A stretch of 7,362 bases of DNA from a bacterium (GCA_021160845.1 JAGHBT010000019.1:1-7362), one strand, 5' to 3'. Counted from the stretch's first letter, positions 1 through 7,045 are shown. Made by a program: numbers and translations. Notes: generated from the sequence alone by a model not told the origin.

Positions 1-1157
1 CACATAGCCGTATAGTACTAAGATATATTAAGGATCCTGGCGTCAGGGAAAAAACCCTTTCAAAACTGGAGCAAAGAATAGAAAAACTCGGCAAGTATCT
101 GCTTGGGGTTTACTGTCTTGAGGACATCCCAAACTGCGCCGATGACATGCTTCTTAGCTACGGCGAAAGGCTTTCATCACTTCTCCTCGAGTCTATTCTT
201 CAATATATGAAAATAGAATCCGAAGAACTACTCCCGGAAAATATCGGGCTCGTAACGGACGGCGAATATGGGAACGCAACCATTGATCTCGTGCAATCAA
301 AAAAGAATATCAAGAATATTTTTTCCGAAAATATCACTTATGTAATCCCGGGGTTTTATGGTATCTCTACCGAATACAGAATTACCACTCTGGGCCGCGG
401 AGGAAGCGACTATTCAGCGTCAGCTATCGCCTATTGCATCAATGCTTCCTCGGTTGATATATGGAAAGATGTTTCCGGGTTTCTAAGCGCGGACCCAGGC
501 ATTGTAAAACACCCTGTGAGCATAAAACAACTCAGTTATAATGAAGCAGCGGAACTATCCTATTTCGGAGCAAAGATATTTCACCCCCTAACCTTCGAGC
601 CCTTGCTGGGTAAAAAAATACCCGTAAGAATATTCGATATAAATAAACAGGGGAAGAAACAAACCCCACTTACAATAATCAGCAACAAGAGCGTGATAAA
701 AAGGACTGTTGTAAAAAGTGTCGCTTGCATTGACAATATCGGAGTAATTAAACTTAGCAGCCCTGGTATAGGAATCAAAAGTAATATTCTAAGCCAGGTG
801 ATCGATCAAATCGCGAAATTGGGTGTTAACATAAAAACAATGATTTCATCGATGACTTCTATTAATATTCTTGTCTCCAAACCAGATTTGAATAAATGCT
901 GCAGAGGAATTACCGCTCTTAATATTCTTGCAATTGATACAATAGAATGCTACGACGACAGCGCTCTCATTGCCCTTGTTGGAGAAGGAATGGACAAAAG
1001 GCACAGCATCGCGGTAAGGGCTTTTAAAGCTGTAGCAGAAAAAAAGATCAATATACAACTCATCGCATCAGGAGCTTCCAGAGTAGCAATATATTTTCTC
1101 GTTGAGCGTAAAAATAGAACTAAAACAATCAAAGCAATACATAATGAGTTTTTTTAG
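1..1157 (+). CDS. Aspartate kinase (aspartokinase), monofunctional ThrA-like class, 5'-truncated by window edge
   Basis: Aspartate kinase phosphorylates L-aspartate with ATP, the first step toward lysine, threonine, methionine and diaminopimelate, in the cytosol. The frame is open from codon position 3 through the window edge, so the first ATG inside the window (147) is internal. About 384 residues are visible, and the missing 75-80 should include the N-terminal KFGG(T/S) nucleotide-binding motif. Visible family marks are SYGERLS (nt 156-176), the TDG-x-x-GNA stretch (nt ~255-275), GRGGSDYSA (nt 393-419), WKDV-x-GF with SADP (nt ~459-500), and EAAELSYFGAKIFHP (nt ~543-590). Two C-terminal ACT-type regulatory domains follow (nt ~714-896 and ~963-1154), so feedback inhibition by an end-product amino acid is expected; the effector cannot be read from sequence. 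The motif style matches the kinase half of ThrA and methanogen aspartokinases, but TAG at 1155 ends it with no homoserine dehydrogenase domain. lysC or a thrA-like symbol would be a guess. Confidence 0.95.
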   Translation, partial: HSRIVLRYIKDPGVREKTLSKLEQRIEKLGKYLLGVYCLEDIPNCADDMLLSYGERLSSLLLESILQYMKIESEELLPENIGLVTDGEYGNATIDLVQSKKNIKNIFSENITYVIPGFYGISTEYRITTLGRGGSDYSASAIAYCINASSVDIWKDVSGFLSADPGIVKHPVSIKQLSYNEAAELSYFGAKIFHPLTFEPLLGKKIPVRIFDINKQGKKQTPLTIISNKSVIKRTVVKSVACIDNIGVIKLSSPGIGIKSNILSQVIDQIAKLGVNIKTMISSMTSINILVSKPDLNKCCRGITALNILAIDTIECYDDSALIALVGEGMDKRHSIAVRAFKAVAEKKINIQLIASGASRVAIYFLVERKNRTKTIKAIHNEFF

Positions 1158-1173
1158 GAATAATAATTCCGGA

Positions 1174-2100
1174 TCATTTTCCACTTACAAAGTTCAATAT
1201 CTCCAACCCAGCTTCATCCGCGGCTTTGTACCCTAAATCTATTATTTTCTCGGCACTGTCAAAATCAAAATTTTTATATGCCCCAACATCCGGATGTACC
1301 ATAAAATGCGGACCCGCAAATTGCCTTTTAAAATCTAGAATTCTTGAGGACACAATAGCCAGACTATCGGTTATTACATCATAAAACCTTCTCCCCCGGT
1401 GATCAAACAAATCATAATCAGGGTGAGGTAATTTGTTATAGAATTCAGCTACAGGAGTAGGAGCCTTCTCGAGCATTTCACCAAACCAATCATCCATCTT
1501 TTTAACAAAGCTATTCTCATGTGTTTTACTGTACAAATCTCTTCCGTGAAGGGAACGACAGGTATTTACTCCTATAACAAAATCGGCTCCAAGCTCAAAA
1601 GCAATATCTATTGGAACAGGATTTACGAGTTCTCCATCAACAAGAAGCCGGTCCATTATTTCGACGGGAGGGAACACCCCAGGTATGCAGCTTGAAGCAC
1701 TAATAGCAGTTACAATCTTCCCTCTTTTAAAGACAACTTCCTGACCGCTATTTATATCCGCGGCAACACAACCGAAGGGAATGTTCATATCTTCAATTCG
1801 TTTATCCCCCAGATTTTCTTTCAGAAATCTTGATATCCTGCTCCAGTTAAATATGCTACTCGAGGAAAAAGATAGTCTCAGATATCTAATAATATCGGTC
1901 CATTTTATATCCAGAGCGGTTTTTTTTAAGTGTTCAGGTGTAAATCCCACGCAGGAAAATGCTCCTATAATAGAACCCATAGAACATCCCGAAATACATG
2001 ATATCTCGACATTGTTTTCTTTCAGCCACAGAAGAACACCTATTTCACTGAGGCCTCTTGCCCCTCCGGATCCAAGAGCCAACCCTATTTTTCGCCCCAT
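1174..2100 (-). CDS. Patatin-like phospholipase, RssA/YchK-type
   Basis: A 308-residue predicted serine lipid acyl hydrolase with the Ser-Asp dyad of patatins. The N-terminal glycine-rich oxyanion loop is GSGGARG (residues 10-16), the nucleophile elbow is GCSMG (38-42, Ser40), and the catalytic Asp lies in VDGELVNPVPI (Asp155). No signal peptide is seen, so a cytosolic or inner-membrane-associated enzyme is likely. Length is typical of the bacterial RssA group (about 300). Two deviations stand out: the residue before IGVL is Glu19, where relatives usually have His, and the dyad motif reads D-G-E rather than the usual D-G-G/A. Both regions are otherwise well conserved, so the protein is probably active. 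A clear ribosome binding site (GGAGG, 2111-2115) lies 10 nt before the ATG. It is the last gene of the minus-strand series, 40 bp after the rhomboid gene, and converges on the aspartate kinase gene. The substrate is unknown. Confidence 0.9.
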   Translation of the reverse strand: MGRKIGLALGSGGARGLSEIGVLLWLKENNVEISCISGCSMGSIIGAFSCVGFTPEHLKKTALDIKWTDIIRYLRLSFSSSSIFNWSRISRFLKENLGDKRIEDMNIPFGCVAADINSGQEVVFKRGKIVTAISASSCIPGVFPPVEIMDRLLVDGELVNPVPIDIAFELGADFVIGVNTCRSLHGRDLYSKTHENSFVKKMDDWFGEMLEKAPTPVAEFYNKLPHPDYDLFDHRGRRFYDVITDSLAIVSSRILDFKRQFAGPHFMVHPDVGAYKNFDFDSAEKIIDLGYKAADEAGLEILNFVSGK

Positions 2101-2140
2101 CTTGAAATTACCTCCATATTGTATTAATCAGATTATACCC

Positions 2141-2992
2141 CTACTTCAAATCATCTATTTGCTTTGACAACTTTTCAAGCTTTTTCTTTTCATTACTGCT
2201 CAAATTTTCATATCCCCTTTTGCGGACTTTGTCTAGAAGAGAATCTGTTTGCCTTTCCAATTGCGCGAGCTTCTCTCTTTTCTTTTTAGTGGAATCTTGT
2301 CTTCTTTTAATAGCGGGGTTCTTACTTAATCCAATAATAGCTGGATATTTAATAATGAGAAATAGAAATATAACCATTGGGAGAAGCAATAAGACTACAA
2401 GCGCTGGATTATCCGAAGCAAGCCCGGGGTCTATTAATATCGATAATACAACTCCAGTGATAGCCCCGCCAAGATGAGCTTCATGCCCGATGTTCCCAAT
2501 TCCTGATTTAATGCCATAAATGGATATAATAATAAACCCAATACCAAATAACCAGGAAGGTAAGCCTATCGGAAGAAACAGAAAGTAGATTGAATTATTC
2601 GGGAACAAGAGAATACTGGAGAAAATCACTCCGCATACAGCCCCCGAAGCCCCTACCGCCCGGTACTCCGGATCTTTCATGTGTATAAAGAGAGCCAGCA
2701 AATTGCCGGCAATCAGGCTGACAAAATAAATTATAATATACTTTCCAAATCCGAAAACAGTGCCGACACCTATACTGAAGGAATAAAGAGCAAACATATT
2801 AAATATTAAGTGCCCCCAACTGGCGTGAAGAAATCCCGACGTTAATATTCTGGCATACTGGCCATTTTGCAGAATCTTTCCCGCCCAGAATGTATGTTTA
2901 TCAAAAAATACCCTTGATCTAAAACCGTTGTATGAAAAGATCCCGTTAGCCAATATCAGCATCACGGTAAATGCTTCATTCGCTTGCTCCAT
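2141..2992 (-). CDS. Rhomboid-family intramembrane serine protease with C-terminal helical module
   Basis: A 283-residue polytopic membrane protein predicted to cleave transmembrane segments of other membrane proteins. The family motifs are present: GFLHASWGHLIFNM (53-66, with the His61...Asn65 HxxxN pair in TM2), GASG (114-117, nucleophile Ser116 in TM4) and AHLGG (172-176, general-base His173 in TM6). Arg48 in the loop before TM2 fits the conserved L1 loop arginine. Hydrophobic stretches near 7-20, 61-80, 84-104, 113-130, 146-160 and 173-187 form the core. An extra hydrophobic segment at about 197-216 suggests a 6+1 arrangement. Residues ~226-283 are a lysine/glutamate-rich, probably coiled-coil cytoplasmic tail. 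The LLDKVRKRGYENLSSNEKKKL stretch (252-272) resembles the small C-terminal domain seen on many Bacteroidota and deltaproteobacterial rhomboids (DUF6576-like, from memory). The start is supported by AAAAGGAGT ending 4 nt before the ATG. The substrate is unknown. Confidence 0.93.
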   Translation of the reverse strand: MEQANEAFTVMLILANGIFSYNGFRSRVFFDKHTFWAGKILQNGQYARILTSGFLHASWGHLIFNMFALYSFSIGVGTVFGFGKYIIIYFVSLIAGNLLALFIHMKDPEYRAVGASGAVCGVIFSSILLFPNNSIYFLFLPIGLPSWLFGIGFIIISIYGIKSGIGNIGHEAHLGGAITGVVLSILIDPGLASDNPALVVLLLLPMVIFLFLIIKYPAIIGLSKNPAIKRRQDSTKKKREKLAQLERQTDSLLDKVRKRGYENLSSNEKKKLEKLSKQIDDLK

Positions 2993-3064
2993 GCAAACTC
3001 CTTTTTCATCTAAAATTACTACCGCAAGTATTAAAAACGAAGATAATTAATTTATCCTTAATGT

Positions 3065-3667
3065 TCATTTAATAAATAGTTTACCTCCTGATATATTTTT
3101 CAGTTCCTCATTGCAGGTTTCGATATTCGACTCGGGCAGAGTCCCCGCTATAGTTACTATATTAGTAAAACTCTTTTTCTCAATTCTCCCCCCCCACCCT
3201 TCAATTATTAATGACACTTTCTCATGTAAATCATAATGGACTTTCAGCAAAAAATGAATTATAGGAATAAACTTGATTACAGGCAACTCTTCTATAGCCT
3301 CTTTCGCTGAGCCGGAATAGGCACTTACTAATCCACCCGTACCAAGCTTTGTTCCTCCAAAGAACCTTACGACAGTGACAAGTACATTAAATATACCGCT
3401 TCCTTTAATAACATCCATAACTGGCTTGCCCGCAGTTCCCGGAGGTTCACCATCATCACTCATCCCGCCTGCCTCAGTACCAGTATCACCGATAATAAAC
3501 GCGTATACAACATGGGTACATTGCGGATATTCTTCCCTTTTTAGTTTTATCTTTAATCTAGCGTCTCTCGCGGATGAAACGCCAACAGCCTCCGCTATAA
3601 ATCTGGATTTCTTTCTAATTATCTCAATGCGGCTGTTACCATCAGGGATAAGAAAATCTTCACGCAT
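3065..3667 (-). CDS. yigZ: YigZ/IMPACT-family protein (UPF0029)
   Basis: A 200-residue cytosolic protein of the conserved YigZ/IMPACT family. Its eukaryotic relative IMPACT binds GCN1 and modulates translation-stress signalling; the bacterial role is not settled, though a ribosome- or RNA-related function is often suggested. Diagnostic motifs are KSRF (20-23), C-T-H-V-V-Y-A (50-56, His52), SDDGEPPGTAGKP (70-82), VVRFFGGTKLGTGGLVSAY (99-117) and a C-terminal ferredoxin-like DUF1949-type domain (~137-200). Length is normal for the family. AAGGAGGA (3677-3684) lies 9 nt before the ATG, one of the best ribosome binding sites in the window. The coding strand contains an uninterrupted run of eight G (3188-3195) at codons for Trp158-Gly159-Gly160, a possible slippage site. 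The frame is intact across it here. Confidence 0.93.
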   Translation of the reverse strand: MREDFLIPDGNSRIEIIRKKSRFIAEAVGVSSARDARLKIKLKREEYPQCTHVVYAFIIGDTGTEAGGMSDDGEPPGTAGKPVMDVIKGSGIFNVLVTVVRFFGGTKLGTGGLVSAYSGSAKEAIEELPVIKFIPIIHFLLKVHYDLHEKVSLIIEGWGGRIEKKSFTNIVTIAGTLPESNIETCNEELKNISGGKLFIK

Positions 3668-3709
3668 CCAAAGGGTTCCTCCTTCATTTATTCAGGTTAC
3701 TCAAGAAGT

Positions 3710-4462
3710 TTATGCCGAATAATCCACCCTGGAATATTCATAAGCATAAACAAGACTGTCATAAGCGGAAGTCAGAGTCATCGAAACCAGCGGAGTAATT
3801 ACAATATTATATACAAAGAGAGCAATCATTCCAATCTGCTGATACCCACCCAGAAGAGGAAATACCGCTAGCATGTACAATCCAACTGATATTATGTAAA
3901 ATACGGCAATCTGCCATCTGTGTCCTCCGGTAATCACACTGCTGAATTCAAAAGATTTTATTGGAGCAATGTTTTTATCAAGAACCGTAACGAGAGAGAA
4001 CCCATACCTGACCAAAATATAAATCCCAGGAACAACAAAAAAGATAGCTCCGGCAAAGGCGATAACAGACAGAAATATGGAAACTATCCATACATCTCTA
4101 AATTTACTAAAAGCATCAAATATTACAGATATTGTTACTTTCTCTCCTCTAACAATTTTCAGGCAGTAATTAAGCCAACCAACCGATAGAACAAGCCCGG
4201 CTGAAACCTGAATTAACAAAGTTAAAACTACTCCTCCGGGTAAAAGCCCTATAGGGTATAAAAGAATTTGATATCCAAGCAGAACAACAACCCCGCGGTA
4301 AACATCAGACCCTCTTTCCTTCATTCTAGTTAAGGCGAATAAAAACCATCCGTCGACTGATAAAGGATATCCTTGTTCCATCCTTGCGCTACCGCCTTTA
4401 AATAATATCGGTAATTGAGCGACAATTAAACCTGGTTCACTCAAATCCATATGTGCAACCAT
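3710..4462 (-). CDS. Multi-pass membrane protein resembling the DUF975/YciC group, function unknown
   Basis: A protein of up to 250 residues with about five hydrophobic segments (near 56-74, 78-104, 124-152, 184-204, 210-236). The most recognisable part is residues 145-183, VPGIYILVRYGFSLV followed by a short polar loop and a S-x-x-x-x-GGHRW pattern. This resembles the hallmark of DUF975/YciC-like membrane proteins (PGIxxxxRxxF... S...tkGhrW), whose function is unknown. The first ATG (4462) has no obvious ribosome binding site. A later ATG at 4381 (Met28) is preceded at 10 nt by AAAGGCGG and begins just before the region that looks like the family's N-terminus (YPLSVDGWFLFAL). The true protein may therefore be 223 residues; the longer form is given as the outer limit. 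It lies 69 bp after the preceding membrane-protein gene and 42 bp before yigZ. No catalytic motif is visible. Confidence 0.75.
   Translation of the reverse strand: MVAHMDLSEPGLIVAQLPILFKGGSARMEQGYPLSVDGWFLFALTRMKERGSDVYRGVVVLLGYQILLYPIGLLPGGVVLTLLIQVSAGLVLSVGWLNYCLKIVRGEKVTISVIFDAFSKFRDVWIVSIFLSVIAFAGAIFFVVPGIYILVRYGFSLVTVLDKNIAPIKSFEFSSVITGGHRWQIAVFYIISVGLYMLAVFPLLGGYQQIGMIALFVYNIVITPLVSMTLTSAYDSLVYAYEYSRVDYSA
4392..4399 (-). promoter_or_regulatory. Possible ribosome binding site for an internal start (4381) of the DUF975/YciC-like gene
   Basis: AAAGGCGG on the minus strand lies 10 nt before ATG 4381 (Met28 of the long form). The first ATG at 4462 has only GACAT-like sequence immediately before it, so the shorter product is a serious alternative. 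Confidence 0.4.
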
Positions 4463-4531
4463 GTCTCAATAACCAATCCTAAAGCAGATCAGTACTAAAC
4501 AGCAACAAAAAACTGTAACCCATCGTCATTA

Positions 4532-5263
4532 TTATAATGTATTTGTCCGCGATGCCCGCTTGAAGAGAAGAAATAACCATGCCAGTATAAGGATTTCCCC
4601 AATGGCAAATAAAAACCAGTTATAAGTCGAAGGGGTATAATTTGAGACCGTCTGATTAAACCTTATGTTTTCGGCAAGATTCCAAAAATCCCCCAAGAAT
4701 CCACCACGGGTTATAATAAGAAAATAATCTTTTATAAAAGACCAGAATATTACTAAACCCCCGGAAATAATCAGCACCCAATGAAATCCGGCCATGCGAA
4801 TGCTATATCCCCTATCCTTGAGATAAATAACAGAGAATGTTATGAGTAACATGGTGATTGAACAGATGGCAGGAGCCAGCACAGGACCGGCCCATGTTAC
4901 CGGTATCAGAAAAAGAATATCCCATGTTAATAGAGAAGGTGGCCATCCAATCAGTAGCTTAAGGGAGATATAATAGGAAATATCCCATACGGCGAAGATA
5001 TATAAAAACCAGGCGAATCGTTTGAGACCATCCCTGGCTGAAAGAAAGGCAACCGCGATAATCATCAGAATCGTTGAAAATTCCCTTAATAATTCAATGG
5101 AAAGCATTTTTGAAGAAAATTGCCTCAGGGGAAATTCAAACCCCTGTGGATAATAAATACGCCTAAGGTATATAACCACTATCGCCTCAAAGACTCCCAT
5201 GGCTACACTGTAGCCAGCTAGTATTAAAAATCTTCTTCCCGAATCAGTGAATCTTCGTGCCAT
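4532..5263 (-). CDS. Conserved multi-pass membrane protein of unknown function
   Basis: A 243-residue integral membrane protein with about six or seven hydrophobic segments (near 13-33, 60-76, 83-103, 112-147, 159-181, 214-234) and a positively charged N-terminus (MARRF). The segment at 36-46 (YYPQGFEFPL) and the Trp/Gly/Pro-rich region at 92-131, containing VWDISYY, GWPPSLLTWDILFLIP and GPVLAP, look strongly conserved. I recall the same pattern in unnamed membrane proteins from other bacteria, but I know no function. No enzyme motif is visible. I place the start at ATG 5263, preceded at 4 nt by AAGGGG. An in-frame TTG pair at 5281/5278 would add six residues but lacks a ribosome binding site. 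With the ATG start the gene overlaps the end of the upstream flavoprotein gene by 20 bp, suggesting translational coupling and co-expression with it. Confidence 0.83.
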   Translation of the reverse strand: MARRFTDSGRRFLILAGYSVAMGVFEAIVVIYLRRIYYPQGFEFPLRQFSSKMLSIELLREFSTILMIIAVAFLSARDGLKRFAWFLYIFAVWDISYYISLKLLIGWPPSLLTWDILFLIPVTWAGPVLAPAICSITMLLITFSVIYLKDRGYSIRMAGFHWVLIISGGLVIFWSFIKDYFLIITRGGFLGDFWNLAENIRFNQTVSNYTPSTYNWFLFAIGEILILAWLFLLFKRASRTNTL

Positions 5264-6311
5264 TTTTCCCCTTATCAACAAGTGAACGCCTAATAGCGTA
5301 AATAAATAACTTAAAAATCAATGATTGAATATGATGGTTTCCAATCCGTTTTAATACCCAAAGATAGCGGCTCTGTTTCCTTCTATGCCTTAACATGGAT
5401 TTAATTCCCCCGAAGGCCTCTCGCTCCTGCAGTATCTCCCTGGCAACATAGGCGCCGCACTCCAGCGCCGTTGAGATCCCCTCGCCAGTAACTGGGAAAG
5501 CAACCCCAGCGGCATCACCGCAGAGATAGACATCATCAAATTTAAGCCCTTTATAAAGACAATTTACCGGAAACCCTCTAAATCGAGCTCCACTATAATC
5601 CAGTCCGAAATCATCAAGCATATCATCGAGAACCCTCTTAGAATCGGAGAACGAAATAAGTTCAGGGTCGTAATAAACTCCGCAGGATGTAAATCCGGGG
5701 TGAGGAAAAATCCAGCAATAACCGGTCCCGAGATTTTCAGGATTCAGAAACCAGACCACCTTGTCAAAAACCGCAGGAATTTTATAATGAGCTCCAATAT
5801 GAAATTTGCTTTCAAGACCAAGGAATTTTCTTGTTAACGAACGAGAACCATCCGCTCCAACAAGGAACTTAAAACTTATCTTTTCACCCTCTGAAGTAAT
5901 AATATATTTTTCTTTTTTACCACCCGGTTCCGATATGGAAAGATCCTCGTCGTCATTTACAATTTGGACTACCCTTATACCAGTTATAACCTTTACATTC
6001 TGATAGTCCTCAAGCAGTTCAAGCTGAAATTTTCCAAGCACCGCCCGGTCTATTACCGTCAAGGGATTATCCAAATTTATAATATGCTCTTCCCCATCAA
6101 GGATTACATGCTGTCTGGTAAAATAAGTCACCTTCTGCGACAATAATTCGGGTATGTCAATGTTTACCGTAACTCCTCCGGCGCATATCTTTGGTCCAAT
6201 AATTTTAGATTTTTCAATGAGGGCAATTTTAAGATCGGTTCCGCCGAGAAGCTCTGCGCATTTTAATCCCGCGGGGCCACCCCCTATTATTACAACATCA
6301 AAATGCTCCAC
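5244..6311 (-). CDS. FAD-dependent oxidoreductase, geranylgeranyl reductase family
   Basis: A 355-residue flavoprotein of the geranylgeranyl/digeranylgeranylglycerophospholipid reductase branch of the PHBH-fold superfamily. Members use FAD and a reductant to saturate isoprenoid double bonds in chlorophyll, quinone or polar-lipid side chains. The N-terminal Rossmann motif is IIGGGPAG (8-15), followed by KICAGG (41-46), the K-x-C-x-GG signature with Cys43 typical of this family. Further marks are Arg89 in the expected RxxL-type position, FLVGADGSR (149-157), GYCWIFP (197-203) and VYLCGDAAG...PVTGEGI (261-279), the GD motif contacting FAD ribose. The C-terminal ~50 residues are basic and partly hydrophobic, which may allow membrane association. 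The start is GTG, supported by AAGGGAGT (6317-6324). Its 3' end overlaps the next gene by 20 bp. The substrate (menaquinone, polyprenol or lipid chain) cannot be decided from sequence. Confidence 0.88.
   Translation of the reverse strand: MEHFDVVIIGGGPAGLKCAELLGGTDLKIALIEKSKIIGPKICAGGVTVNIDIPELLSQKVTYFTRQHVILDGEEHIINLDNPLTVIDRAVLGKFQLELLEDYQNVKVITGIRVVQIVNDDEDLSISEPGGKKEKYIITSEGEKISFKFLVGADGSRSLTRKFLGLESKFHIGAHYKIPAVFDKVVWFLNPENLGTGYCWIFPHPGFTSCGVYYDPELISFSDSKRVLDDMLDDFGLDYSGARFRGFPVNCLYKGLKFDDVYLCGDAAGVAFPVTGEGISTALECGAYVAREILQEREAFGGIKSMLRHRRKQSRYLWVLKRIGNHHIQSLIFKLFIYAIRRSLVDKGKNGTKIH
5268..5273 (-). promoter_or_regulatory. Ribosome binding site favouring ATG 5263 for the unknown membrane protein
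   Basis: AAGGGG on the minus strand, 4 nt before ATG 5263. It lies inside the longer frame beginning with TTG at 5281, which itself has no purine-rich site upstream. It is embedded in the 3' coding end of the flavoprotein gene. Confidence 0.5.
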
Positions 6312-6316
6312 AGCGG

Positions 6317-6324
6317 ACTCCCTT
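6317..6324 (-). promoter_or_regulatory. Ribosome binding site supporting the GTG start of the flavoprotein gene
   Basis: Read on the minus strand this is AAGGGAGT, with GGGAG 6 nt before GTG at 6311. The next residues form the FAD-binding beta strand, so no later start could keep the Rossmann motif intact. Confidence 0.7.
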
Positions 6325-6384
6325 AATTTTTATCCGCTTCTTTCATACAAAACACCTAACTATCAACTCACAATTAATATCCAA

Positions 6385-6870
6385 TTATACAGTAAATCTT
6401 CCGTCATCAGTTGCATTATCAAGCTTTTGAATCCTATCTTCCAGCCATCCTATTCTCACTTTCTTTTTCTCGTCAAAACTAGGAACATAAGGTTTGATAT
6501 CCAGTAGGGGAGTACCATCAAGAATATCAACATCCCGTATATGAAGAATATTATTCGAAACACCAAGCAATCTAACTGTGGAAATCCCTATCGCGTTCGG
6601 CCTTGAAGGCCCCCTGATGGCAAATATTCCACGTTCTTTCTTCCCCATAAATGGAATACCTGTAAGCGAAGCCCCCTTAACCTTATGAAAATAAAAAATA
6701 AGAATAATATGTGAAAATCCATCCAAGTCCTTTAATCCCCTCATATATTCTTTAAAGACCTCCACTTCACCCTCTGCGCCACCGGCCGCCGCGGGCTGAA
6801 TCGGAGTCCCTTTGGCCTTCGTAAAAACTGAATGAATAACTCCTATAGGTTTGAACACTATTTTTTTCAC
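6385..6870 (-). CDS. trmO: tRNA (N6-threonylcarbamoyladenosine(37)-N6)-methyltransferase, TrmO/YaeB/TsaA family
   Basis: A 161-residue cytosolic enzyme of the UPF0066 family. TrmO methylates t6A37 of tRNA-Thr to m6t6A using S-adenosylmethionine and improves decoding; it is a beta-barrel methyltransferase unlike Rossmann-fold enzymes. Family marks are IGVIHSVF (9-16), TPIQP (22-26), GLKDLDGFSHIILI (45-58), GIFAIRGPSRPNAIGIS (81-97), DGTPLLDIKPYVP (118-130) and a C-terminal GWLE...DDGRF. It is the short single-domain form common in archaea and anaerobic bacteria; E. coli TrmO is about 235 residues with a C-terminal extension absent here. The start is GTG, backed by GGGAGG (6881-6886) at 10 nt. 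It is the first gene of the minus-strand series and is 73 bp from the flavoprotein gene. Confidence 0.92.
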   Translation of the reverse strand: MKKIVFKPIGVIHSVFTKAKGTPIQPAAAGGAEGEVEVFKEYMRGLKDLDGFSHIILIFYFHKVKGASLTGIPFMGKKERGIFAIRGPSRPNAIGISTVRLLGVSNNILHIRDVDILDGTPLLDIKPYVPSFDEKKKVRIGWLEDRIQKLDNATDDGRFTV

Positions 6871-6880
6871 AACTTAACAA

Positions 6881-6886
6881 CCTCCC
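6881..6886 (-). promoter_or_regulatory. Ribosome binding site supporting the GTG start of trmO
   Basis: GGGAGG on the minus strand lies 10 nt before GTG at 6870. The conserved IGVIHS motif starts at residue 9, matching the usual TrmO N-terminus. Confidence 0.7.
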
Positions 6887-7045
6887 AACCCTAAATAATT
6901 AGGTTAGTTTCTACAAGCAAACATTATTATCTTCTGATCAATAACAAACAACCGGTAAGCGCTATCTCCTAATCAACCATAAAATCAAGGAAAGAAAAAT
7001 GCTAAGCACTACTGCTGAAATCTGACATCAATATATTACTTGAAT

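Noticed and set aside
1157..1170. Hairpin GGAAT-AATA-ATTCC between the convergent genes as an intrinsic terminator
   Set aside because: The stem has only five mostly A/T pairs, and neither strand has a U-tract immediately after it; the T-run at 1149-1155 precedes it on the plus strand.
1920..1927. A8 tract in the patatin coding strand as a programmed frameshift site
   Set aside because: A-runs of this length at Lys-Lys codons are common in AT-rich genomes; there is no downstream structure or alternative frame of useful length.
1781..2167. 128-codon plus-strand open frame across the patatin gene
   Set aside because: It is antisense to a gene with clear patatin motifs, has no family motif of its own, and its start lies inside the patatin coding sequence with no ribosome binding site.
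5264..5281. TTG start giving the unknown membrane protein six extra residues
   Set aside because: No ribosome binding site precedes the TTG, while ATG 5263 has AAGGGG at 4 nt and starts a typical positively charged membrane-protein N-terminus.
6154..6507. 117-codon plus-strand open frame spanning the flavoprotein start and trmO end
   Set aside because: It is antisense to two well-supported genes, with low-complexity composition and no recognisable domain.
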